A stretch of 64,000 nucleotides of DNA. It comes from Planococcus sp. SK3692 (GTDB lineage: Bacteria; Bacillota; Bacilli; Bacillales_A; Planococcaceae). The position numbers were made by a program, and so were the translations under genes. Of this stretch, positions 57,130 to 63,749 are shown one piece after another. The stretch is from NCBI RefSeq assembly GCF_028890485.2, contig NZ_JARCHV010000002.1:992001-1056000 (forward strand), given 5' to 3'. Below the pieces are notes generated by a model. That model saw only the letters and a list, made by a program, of their open reading frames with translations. It searched no databases and had not been told where the DNA came from. Position 1 is the stretch's first letter. Each line of letters begins with the position of its first letter.

Positions 57130-57389
57130 AGCGTCGTCGTGACGTTCTTCCCGCCATGTGCCAAGAAATAGACTTCGAAACCCACAAAGAACGGGGCAAG
57201 GGTTGGGACTATAAAATGCGACAAGATTTCGAATTTCGTAAGAAAACCGCCGAATCGTTGCTTCATCAAGGGCGATACGGCGAAAACATTTTCAAGATTG
57301 CGGGAATCGCTTGTTTGCCCGTAATGACAATTCGGGAAATCTTCGCCGACTATCAAGCGAAAAAGGGGGCGACATCATGCCAAGAATGA
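57126..57389 (+). CDS. Small basic element protein with possible HTH end
   Basis: 87 residues, basic. The C-terminal part YGENIFKIAGIACLPVMTIREIFADYQ could be a helix-turn-helix, while the N-terminus is unrecognised. The start overlaps the preceding stop (ATGA). It may be a DNA-binding accessory protein, but evidence is limited to the helical pattern. Confidence 0.58.
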   Translation: MKRRRDVLPAMCQEIDFETHKERGKGWDYKMRQDFEFRKKTAESLLHQGRYGENIFKIAGIACLPVMTIREIFADYQAKKGATSCQE

Positions 57390-57592
57390 AACGATCCTTC
57401 TTCGAAAACATTTGTCGAATCAACGGAATCGAAATGAACGATCTGACGTCGATCGAAGTCGAATTTCGGGCGTTGGGGGTTCTTGGTTATGTCGGCATGA
57501 TTTCCGATCGGCGTCGGGATTTTTACAAAAGTAGAACGGGCATTTCGTTCTTAGGCGACGCAAAGAACGCCAATCAGAACACGACGGAATAA
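57377..57592 (+). CDS. Small element protein, unrecognised
   Basis: 71 residues starting MPRMKRSFFENICRINGIE. ATG 57377 follows AAGGGGGC and overlaps the preceding gene by 13 bases. It is basic in the centre (SDRRRDFYKSRTG). No family is recognised. Confidence 0.58.
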   Translation: MPRMKRSFFENICRINGIEMNDLTSIEVEFRALGVLGYVGMISDRRRDFYKSRTGISFLGDAKNANQNTTE

Positions 57593-57606
57593 CAGGGGGG
57601 GAATGT

Positions 57607-57783
57607 ATGATTCCGATAACTTACAACAAAAAGAAAACAAGTCGATATTCGCTGAATCCGTCGACAATGCAACCGCAAGAAAGTTCTTCGACGAACTACA
57701 CGCAACAAAAAGAGGAAATGGATCGGCGGAAGCATTTCGGGACGGCGAACAATGTCGGGGGTGTTAAACATGGCGAAAAATGA
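57607..57783 (+). CDS. Tiny element ORF, frame ambiguous
   Basis: 58 residues, Ser/Thr/Gln-rich (KKKTSRYSLNPSTMQPQE). The GGGGGGG site at 57594-57600 is six bases from ATG 57607. A second ATG at 57603 opens a different frame (54 residues, to 57767) with equally element-like codons but poor spacing. Only one may be real. It overlaps the next gene. Confidence 0.38.
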   Translation: MIPITYNKKKTSRYSLNPSTMQPQESSSTNYTQQKEEMDRRKHFGTANNVGGVKHGEK

Positions 57784-57976
57784 CATTCTTCAACGTTTGC
57801 AAGCGTTGGAAAAACAGAAAAAGGCGAACAATATCGAGAAACTACTTGCCGAAAAAATTGATCGTTTGTATCAAATGGACATTGAAGCCATGCAATATGA
57901 TATCGACAAAGGCTTGCGAACGGTAGAATCAGCAGACAAAGAACTTGCAAACCGTCGAAAAAAATATTTCGATTAA
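57770..57976 (+). CDS. Small coiled-coil element protein
   Basis: 68 residues, helical and charged throughout (MAKNDILQRLQALEKQKKANNIEKLLAEKIDRLYQMD), probably a single coiled coil. GGGGG lies eight bases before ATG 57770. It is last in the run of small overlapping genes. Function unknown. Confidence 0.6.
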   Translation: MAKNDILQRLQALEKQKKANNIEKLLAEKIDRLYQMDIEAMQYDIDKGLRTVESADKELANRRKKYFD

Positions 57977-58038
57977 AAGAGAGAATCAACGGTACAGGAT
58001 TGTGACGACAATGAAGCATAATGGATCGTTTCAGCTTG

Positions 58039-58047
58039 TGATATTAT
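58039..58047 (+). promoter_or_regulatory. Possible extended -10 promoter before the HNH gene
   Basis: TGATATTAT fits an extended -10 element. The -35 is not clear. Confidence 0.35.
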
Positions 58048-58127
58048 AAAAAGTAACAGTATCACACGAATGATTAAAAGGCGGGGGCAAGGTGTCCTTG
58101 CTTATCCTATCGAAAGAAGGTCGCGGT

Positions 58128-58715
58128 ATGAAAGTATGTAAATTATGCGGGAATGTCGATCAACTCGAATTCTATTTGTATCAAAAAACACGGTGCAAAT
58201 CTTGCGTCCGAAAACGACAACTTGAATTCAACCGTGCGAATCCCGAATATCTAAAAGCGAAGAATCAGCGGCGGCGGGCAAGAAAAATGTCGCTCGAAAA
58301 TTCGCTTTCAACTTCCGAATGGCGAAACGTTATCGAAACCTTCGGCGGGTCGTGTTGCTTGTCAGATTCGAAAAATGTCGTTCTTGAACACGTCGTCCCG
58401 ATCGGGTGGGGACACGGCGGAACAATGGTCGGGAATGTCGTTCCAATGGACGCAACGTTGAATCTTGCGAAGCGTGACAAGAATCTAATCGAATTTATCT
58501 TCGACGAAGTGAATGCGGGATTGTTTAGCGAAGCGAAGATCGACTTCTTGATCGAATATCTTGCGGAAGCAAACGGATTGACCGTCACCGATTACATTGA
58601 TTTCGTTTATTGGTGCGACGACAACAAGCGCACGATTGACGAAGCCACGAACGACCGTCGATCAAGCTTCGATTTGTTCAAAGAAGCAACGAGAGAAGCA
58701 ATGAAAGAAGCGTAA
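58128..58715 (+). CDS. HNH endonuclease
   Basis: 195 residues. An N-terminal zinc ribbon has CKLCG and CKSC pairs. The HNH core is LEHVVPIGWGHGGTMVGNVVPMDATLNLAKRDK, with the catalytic His and the Asn/Lys positions present. ATG 58128 follows GAAAGAAGG. HNH nucleases next to terminase genes are required for cos cleavage in several phages; here the gene is on the same element as a small-terminase-like gene but about 2.4 kb away. It could instead be a homing-type nuclease. Confidence 0.8.
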   Translation: MKVCKLCGNVDQLEFYLYQKTRCKSCVRKRQLEFNRANPEYLKAKNQRRRARKMSLENSLSTSEWRNVIETFGGSCCLSDSKNVVLEHVVPIGWGHGGTMVGNVVPMDATLNLAKRDKNLIEFIFDEVNAGLFSEAKIDFLIEYLAEANGLTVTDYIDFVYWCDDNKRTIDEATNDRRSSFDLFKEATREAMKEA

Positions 58716-58941
58716 AATTACTTATGAATAATCATCGTTCTTTTTAATAGAAAATCGAACTGGTGTTTCGTTTTGTTCATCATACGTACAGAACGAACGC
58801 ACCACGTAATGCACACGGGACGAATTCGACCCTTCAATTGTGATTTATCGTCAGATAGATTTCGTTGCTTAAAACGCATTCAGTGGCTTTTAAATTCCTA
58901 TCGAATAAAACGCTAATAAAAATATAACGATTTCGATTAAC

Positions 58942-59781
58942 TTACGCATTCAACCAATCATAGGAGAAGATTGAATCGTTTGGTATCGAATCCCGTATTT
59001 CTCGACGCTTGACCTCAACCAATTCATTCGTAAGCGCACCGACAAAGTATCTATCGAAGGTTGTCTTTATTCGATTCGCCTTATACATGAATACAGTCGA
59101 TTTGAAAGCTTCCTTTACGGATTCCATGACGTCGTACGACACGAAATCAAGTTGCGATTGTTTCATGACGCTTTTAACATTGCCCCACAACTTGAAGATT
59201 GTTGCCGCATTGAAGAATGGCTTTGCGATTTGAATGAATTCATTTGCAACTATCGTTTTTGGAACGAATGAATCGTCTAATTGATCGAATGGAATGTCCG
59301 TGACGGCGTTCTTGTCTTCTTTTAAGGTCTTAGGTGATTCGCTTTTAAATGGTTCAAACTTTTCGATCATGTTCAAACCATTGTCCCCGTAAGCGTGGGC
59401 GGCTTCGATAGCTGTAACCGCCTGTTGTAACTTTTCAAGGCAAAACGGAAGAATCCGCACGATTTTCACCGACGGACGCCCCTTTTTTGTCTTGGTGCGA
59501 ACTGAATCAATGACCCCGTAAGCTTCCAACGTCTTCAACGCCTTATTAACAGTCTTTCTAGAATATCCCGTATTCTTTGCGATCGTCGCTTGTTTCATGA
59601 ATGATAGACCAACGCAACGCAACGAAGAACGTCCAAGACACAACAAGACGTCGATAACTGATTTGGCAACGTCGTGTCGGATATGGTCGATATGTGTGTA
59701 AATAGATTCGTCCATTTTTACGATAGATTTGAATGATTCGTGTTTTCGTAGTTCTTCGAAGTTGATTGCGTTGATCTGCAT
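58942..59781 (-). CDS. HTH-domain protein, possible replication or regulatory protein
   Basis: 279 residues. A winged-helix module lies at about 40-110 (SVIDVLLCLGR, MKQATIAKNTGYSRKTVNKALKTLEAYGVIDSV, then a basic GRPSVKIVRI wing). A long linker and a C-terminal helical domain follow (FIQIAKPFFNAATIFKLWGNVKSVMK). Similar HTH proteins occur on Bacillus plasmids and islands beside recombinases. AAGGGG precedes ATG 59781. It starts 14 bases after the integrase stop on the same strand, so it is probably coexpressed with it. It could be an excisionase-like regulator or a second replication protein. Confidence 0.65.
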   Translation of the reverse strand: MQINAINFEELRKHESFKSIVKMDESIYTHIDHIRHDVAKSVIDVLLCLGRSSLRCVGLSFMKQATIAKNTGYSRKTVNKALKTLEAYGVIDSVRTKTKKGRPSVKIVRILPFCLEKLQQAVTAIEAAHAYGDNGLNMIEKFEPFKSESPKTLKEDKNAVTDIPFDQLDDSFVPKTIVANEFIQIAKPFFNAATIFKLWGNVKSVMKQSQLDFVSYDVMESVKEAFKSTVFMYKANRIKTTFDRYFVGALTNELVEVKRREIRDSIPNDSIFSYDWLNA

Positions 59782-59795
59782 AGAATTCGACCCCT

Positions 59796-60854
59796 TTATC
59801 GTTTTATCTTTCTCGATTTGTTCAACTTGCCGACAACTTGATTCATCGGCGAATATTTTTCGTGTTGTTCTTGCAACGCCTTATTCGATAAATGGGTATA
59901 GCGCATGACCATTCGCAAATCAGCGTGACCAAGCAATAATTGAAGGTGTCGAATATCGCCGCCCGATTCGAGATATAGCGTTGCCCCTGTATGTCGAAAT
60001 AAGTGGGGGTGAACCCGTTTCGTGATATTCGCTTTCTTCACGTAATGACGTCGAAGCTGATTGCGAAAATGGTTCGGCGTCAATCGTTCCCCGTAATTCG
60101 CAAGAAAAAGATATTCATTTTCGAATTCTTCGGTTTCCTTGATAAGTTCCTTCAACAATTTCGCCGTATTTTTTTGAAAGGGGACGATTCGGGATTTTCG
60201 ATTCTTTGCAACGATCGCCCGAACGTTGATTGTATTATTAACAAAGTCGATATCCGCAACCTTCAACGATAATGCTTCGTTGATTCGGGTCATGGTGTCG
60301 ATTAAAAATGTCATAAGTACATAATCACGAAATCCCGCATAAGATCGCTTGTCGGGCGTGTCCAATAAACGCTTCAATTCTTCGGGCGTCAATACGACAA
60401 TTTCCGAATCGGTAAACTTTACGTTCTTCACGTCTTCGAAAGGATTGTTCGAAATTTTATCTTCTTCTATTAAAAAGCGGAAGAAGGATCGTAAGTTCTT
60501 CAAATAATCATTCGTGGTATACGGCGACAATCCGATCTTCTTCGCATAATCGGGCTTAAACTTATGGTGTTCGAATTGGACGTAATCATGAAGCAACCAC
60601 GATACATATTTTCGGATCAACTCAATGTCGATATTTTCGACAAGACGACCGATTTCGTGACCGTCTAAATACTTGCAAAAGTTACCGTAAATTAAACGAT
60701 ATTTTTCAATCGTTTTGACCGCCCGTCCTTCGGCAATCTTTGTTTCACAATAGTATTCAAATAAAGTATCGATACTTTGATTCGAAGCAATATTGTCCCG
60801 TGTCGATTTGACACGTTTACCTTTTCGACGTTCTGAATGTTTTTCGCTCAACAC
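59796..60854 (-). CDS. int: Tyrosine integrase adjoining attR
   Basis: A 352-residue phage-type integrase. A basic N-terminus and a SAM-like core-binding domain (about 25-135) precede the catalytic domain with Arg in MTRINEAL, Lys in AKNRKSRIV, HLFRHTGATLY, LLGHADLRMV and the Tyr nucleophile in MRYTHLSN. GTG 60854 lies nine bases after AGGGGTGG. Its position 160 bases from attR makes it the likely enzyme for recombination in tRNA-Val. The next gene on the strand is the HTH protein. Confidence 0.9.
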   Translation of the reverse strand: MLSEKHSERRKGKRVKSTRDNIASNQSIDTLFEYYCETKIAEGRAVKTIEKYRLIYGNFCKYLDGHEIGRLVENIDIELIRKYVSWLLHDYVQFEHHKFKPDYAKKIGLSPYTTNDYLKNLRSFFRFLIEEDKISNNPFEDVKNVKFTDSEIVVLTPEELKRLLDTPDKRSYAGFRDYVLMTFLIDTMTRINEALSLKVADIDFVNNTINVRAIVAKNRKSRIVPFQKNTAKLLKELIKETEEFENEYLFLANYGERLTPNHFRNQLRRHYVKKANITKRVHPHLFRHTGATLYLESGGDIRHLQLLLGHADLRMVMRYTHLSNKALQEQHEKYSPMNQVVGKLNKSRKIKR

Positions 60855-60936
60855 AAAAACACGCCACCCCTCACGATAGATTATCGCAAAGAATGACGTG
60901 CTTCTTGTTTATTCGTGTAGCGGTTACCGATAAAAG

Positions 60937-60968
60937 GTCATCGGTGTTGTCATCGGATCAAGTCATCG
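60937..60968. repeat. Three GTCATCG repeats between int and attR
   Basis: Copies at 60937, 60949 and 60962 are spaced 12-13 bases apart. They are related to the GTCAACG series near attL and are candidate arm-type integrase sites. Confidence 0.5.
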
Positions 60969-61014
60969 AAATAACTCGTCGAAAACCGCTTCATATCGGG
61001 TTTTAACCCTTCGT

Positions 61015-61066
61015 ATGATTCCTACTGGGCTCGAACCAGCGACCTCTACCCTGTCAAGGTAGCGCT
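61015..61066. repeat. attR: 52-bp core within tRNA-Val
   Basis: Identical to 48826-48877. It lies within the functional tRNA gene, so integration preserved the tRNA sequence. Confidence 0.92.
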
Positions 61067-61088
61067 CTCCCAGCTGAGCTAAGGAATC
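61016..61088 (-). tRNA. tRNA-Val (anticodon GAC)
   Basis: 73 nucleotides without encoded CCA. The acceptor arms GATTCC(T) and (A)GGAATC pair, the D-loop has AGCTCAGCTGGGAGAGC, the anticodon arm is CTACC-TTGACAG-GGTAG giving GAC, and the T-arm is CTGGTTCGAGCCCAG. A promoter lies upstream on the minus strand: TTGTCT (plus 61133-61138), 17 bases, TATAAT (plus 61110-61115). Confidence 0.95.
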
Positions 61089-61185
61089 GCAATCTCAAGG
61101 ACATTTATTATTATATATGCCAGTTTGAAAAAAGACAATAGCTTTTGTGAAAAAACTTTCAGCTTTTTTAAACCGGCAGTATTTC

Positions 61186-61692
61186 TCAGCTTTCCAAGAA
61201 TAAGCTCCATTCAATTGTTGTGCGGTTGCTGATCACAGACCAGCATTCCAACGCAGCGCCCGTTCCGCTGAGTGGATTGAATTCCAGCGCTAGTCTTGCA
61301 AATAAAGGGCCCCAAAATGGAGCGGGAATATTGCCGATAAGCGGAATTTGAGGCTGCCACTGTACATCGGCACCCACAGAAAATCCCTGTCCCGCTATTT
61401 TCAGCGAATTGTAGAATTCAGCGAGTGCTTCAGTCGGATGGACTTGCAGATAAAATCGTTCTCCGTTTTTGGAGAATCCGATATCGCTTGACTGTAAAGA
61501 AAGAGCAGCAGTTCTCTGCGCAATCGGTTCTAACGTTGTCTTCAGTTGAAGCGGGGCCGTATTTTCATATGCCAGCAAAGGGATATGCGGCAATTGCAAG
61601 GCCAGTTTGGAATTCGGCTGGCGAAGCTGTCTTTGAAGGTTTTCGATCATTGTGGAGCTGCGGTAATCAAGGCGCAAAACAAGCAATTGCAT
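61186..61692 (-). CDS. LigT-like (2'-5' RNA ligase superfamily) protein
   Basis: 168 residues starting MQLLVLRLDYRSSTMI at ATG 61692, preceded by GGAGGA. HIPLLAYE could be the first 2H motif and the later FYLQVHPTEALAEFYNSL region the second, though neither is canonical. The order and length suit a small phosphoesterase or related fold. It overlaps no neighbour once the upstream in-frame extension is dropped. Function uncertain. Confidence 0.6.
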   Translation of the reverse strand: MQLLVLRLDYRSSTMIENLQRQLRQPNSKLALQLPHIPLLAYENTAPLQLKTTLEPIAQRTAALSLQSSDIGFSKNGERFYLQVHPTEALAEFYNSLKIAGQGFSVGADVQWQPQIPLIGNIPAPFWGPLFARLALEFNPLSGTGAALECWSVISNRTTIEWSLFLES

Positions 61693-61709
61693 CGTATTCC
61701 TCCTCTGTT

Positions 61710-62429
61710 TTACTGGCCGGAACTGCGGAAACCAGCATTTCTGGCTTGCTGTTCGGTGCAGAACCATTGCTCAGGATTGGTCTCGTCATAGGAAGGGGAG
61801 CCGGGTAAATGATAAATTTTATTGCCGCTCCGGTTGATATTGCCTTTGATGCGGCAGTCATCATCGGTACCGGTACTTTCTGTTGCATTTTGACCGTAAG
61901 CCTCAGCATTAAATCCGCGGTCCGTCGAATAATTTTCATATTCCCATATACCGATTTCGGCATTTTTTGCGTCAGATTCGGCGTCGCGAAATTCATCGAC
62001 ATAGCGGGTATTCGGCGGGAAGATATAGGCAACGCGTGCAAAGCCTTCTTCAAGTAATTGTTCCTGTATGCTCTCCCCGTCAGCGTAGAAATACGCGAGC
62101 AGCCGGTCGTAGTCGTCGAAACGGTCGCCGACATCGAATTCAATCTCGACTTGCTGTGCTTGTTCGATCAGTTCCCGGTTACGTTCCGTTGCTTCTGAAC
62201 CAAGCGGCTGCTCGCCAAACCTCGGGTGATTCGTTTCAGGCGTATCGACCAATAAATAGCGGACTGTGGTTTCTTTGCCATCATAAATGATTTTCACCGT
62301 GTCCCCGTCGATGACCTCAGTGACTTCAACAGCCGTCCTGCCAGTAGTACCGCCTGTATCCGTGGTGTCAGGCCAAGTACACCCCGACAACAACAGCAGG
62401 CTGATCAATAATAGGATGAATGGTTTCAT
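61710..62429 (-). CDS. Thermonuclease-family lipoprotein
   Basis: 239 residues. The signal ends in the lipobox LLLSGC (Cys about 17). The staphylococcal-nuclease domain (about 33-165) has VIDGDTVKI, RYLLVDTPE and YDRLLAYFY, which contain the catalytic Arg-Glu-Arg set. The C-terminal ~45 residues contain two Cys in CRIKGNINRSGNKIYHLPGS and ending WFCTEQQARNAGFR, a sunset-type module found after SNase domains. It should act outside the cell as a surface-anchored nuclease. The stop is 17 bases from the next gene. Confidence 0.9.
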   Translation of the reverse strand: MKPFILLLISLLLLSGCTWPDTTDTGGTTGRTAVEVTEVIDGDTVKIIYDGKETTVRYLLVDTPETNHPRFGEQPLGSEATERNRELIEQAQQVEIEFDVGDRFDDYDRLLAYFYADGESIQEQLLEEGFARVAYIFPPNTRYVDEFRDAESDAKNAEIGIWEYENYSTDRGFNAEAYGQNATESTGTDDDCRIKGNINRSGNKIYHLPGSPSYDETNPEQWFCTEQQARNAGFRSSGQ

Positions 62430-62501
62430 GGCAATCCCTGCTTTCTATCTCGAATTATAGCGAAAACAAGTGCAGGCGACAACGAGTGTAACGGATTCCA
62501 T

Positions 62502-62541
62502 AAAAAAAGCGCTTGCTCCGCATCTTTCCGGATCAAGCGCC
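62502..62541 (-). terminator. Terminator after the 45-residue gene
   Basis: On the minus strand, GGCGCTTG-ATCCG and CGGAG-CAAGCGCT arms are followed by T7. Confidence 0.75.
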
Positions 62542-62571
62542 GCTATGTACTTGCAAATTGGCCGAACATCT

Positions 62572-62709
62572 TCATTGTTCTATTGTGGTCGTGGTTTCAC
62601 CGAAATACAATAGGCTGTCTTCGTTGATTGTTTCCAACTTTTCTTTGTCGACGCCCATTTCCAATGTGCCTGTAAAAATTGGCTCCCACCAGTTTTTCTG
62701 CTCGTTCAT
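62572..62709 (-). CDS. Small conserved-looking protein, 45 residues
   Basis: A short gene starting MNEQKNWWEPIFTGTLEMG with AGGAGG seven to eight bases before ATG 62709 and a terminator shortly after its stop. Codon use matches the chromosome. It has no membrane helix, and the family is not recognised. It is flanked by the lipoprotein nuclease gene on the same strand and a divergent oxidoreductase. Confidence 0.62.
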   Translation of the reverse strand: MNEQKNWWEPIFTGTLEMGVDKEKLETINEDSLLYFGETTTTIEQ

Positions 62710-62802
62710 GATGTTTCCTCCTATTCTGCCGAATGTAATTGTTTGACTATTCTATACCCCACAAGGTTACACTTATAAACAAGGAAAAGAAAAAAAGGGG
62801 CG

Positions 62803-63729
62803 ATGGATTTGATAGCGATTGGAATTATTGGTGCTGGCATTGTCGGGGAGCGCATCATTAAGCAAATTCAGCAAGACGATGCCGCACAAATCAAGGCGGT
62901 TTATGACACTGACACGGATCGGCTAAACTATATCGAAGAGCAATACGGCATAACCGTCACCAATTCATTAGATGATTTGTTCCAAACTAACATCGATTGG
63001 GTCTACATCGGCACACCGCCAAACAGCCATGCGGAGCTTGCAGAAACGGCGGCGAGAAGGGGCTTGCATGTATTGTGCGAAAAGCCGCTTGCCCACGATG
63101 CAAAGGCCGCACAAGCGATGGTGGAGTCTGCGACGAACAATCGGATCCACACCGCCATGCATTTCCCGTTGATGTATTCGCCGATCGTCCGCGATATGGC
63201 AATGCGCATCAAAAGCGGGGATATCGGAAAAGTCCGCCGCATCGAATTACATATGGTATTTCCGCAATGGCCGCGGGCGTGGCAGCAAAATCCATGGATT
63301 GCCACGAGGGACCAGGGAGGATTTGTGCGGGAAGTTTTTCCGCATTATTTGCAGTTAATGCATCGCTTGTTCGGGGCATTGGAGATTTCTGCGCATCAAG
63401 TTGATTTTCCGGAAGACGCTGAAAAATGCGAAACCGGTATTATCGCCCACGGCAAGACGCAGCAAGGTTCGCCGTTTCTGCTGTCCGGCATGAGCGGCGC
63501 AGGGCAGAACGAGTTGCTGCAATTTAAAGTGTATGGCGATGAAGGGGTGTTGACGCTTGAAAACTGGTCGCGTTTGTACCGGGAAGAACGGGGGAAAACA
63601 CGTGTAGAGGTACAAACGGAAAACACTGTGCCTTCACTTTTTGATGAAATGAAAGAACAATCGACTTTCCTCGTCGGCTTTGATGAAGGCTTAGTCGTAC
63701 AACGTTATATCGACCAATTATTGCAATGA
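62803..63729 (+). CDS. Gfo/Idh/MocA-family oxidoreductase
   Basis: 308 residues. The Rossmann start is IGIIGAGIVGERI, followed by VYIGTPPNSHAELAETAARRGLHVLCEKPLAHDAKAAQ, the family's EKP motif, whose Lys is catalytic. The C-terminal half is the beta-sheet domain (RRIELHMVFPQWP, REVFPHYLQLMHRL). It oxidises or reduces a sugar or inositol-like substrate with NAD(P). ATG 62803 is used, but TTG 62809 is better spaced from AAGGGG. An aldehyde dehydrogenase gene follows 20 bases later. Confidence 0.88.
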   Translation: MDLIAIGIIGAGIVGERIIKQIQQDDAAQIKAVYDTDTDRLNYIEEQYGITVTNSLDDLFQTNIDWVYIGTPPNSHAELAETAARRGLHVLCEKPLAHDAKAAQAMVESATNNRIHTAMHFPLMYSPIVRDMAMRIKSGDIGKVRRIELHMVFPQWPRAWQQNPWIATRDQGGFVREVFPHYLQLMHRLFGALEISAHQVDFPEDAEKCETGIIAHGKTQQGSPFLLSGMSGAGQNELLQFKVYGDEGVLTLENWSRLYREERGKTRVEVQTENTVPSLFDEMKEQSTFLVGFDEGLVVQRYIDQLLQ

Positions 63730-63749
63730 CCCACAGGAGGTTTTTAATA

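Larger units (their letters stand above)
48826..61066. mobile_element. Integrated plasmid-like or satellite-like element in tRNA-Val
   Basis: The element is bounded by identical 52-bp direct repeats (48826-48877 and 61015-61066) that correspond to the 3' part of tRNA-Val(GAC). The right copy belongs to the intact tRNA gene, and the left copy is the displaced 3' end. Inside are two tyrosine recombinases, HTH regulators, a RepL-like initiator with iterons, a small-terminase-like protein, an HNH nuclease and small unknown genes. Base usage differs from the flanks: I saw no GGCC or CCGG and very many TCGA. No structural phage genes, relaxase or conjugation genes are present. Confidence 0.93.

Noticed and set aside
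57603-57767. The 54-codon frame starting at ATG 57603 as the main product
   Set aside because: Only two to three bases separate it from the G-rich site, so the 57607 frame was preferred. It is kept as an alternative in the finding on the small-gene train.
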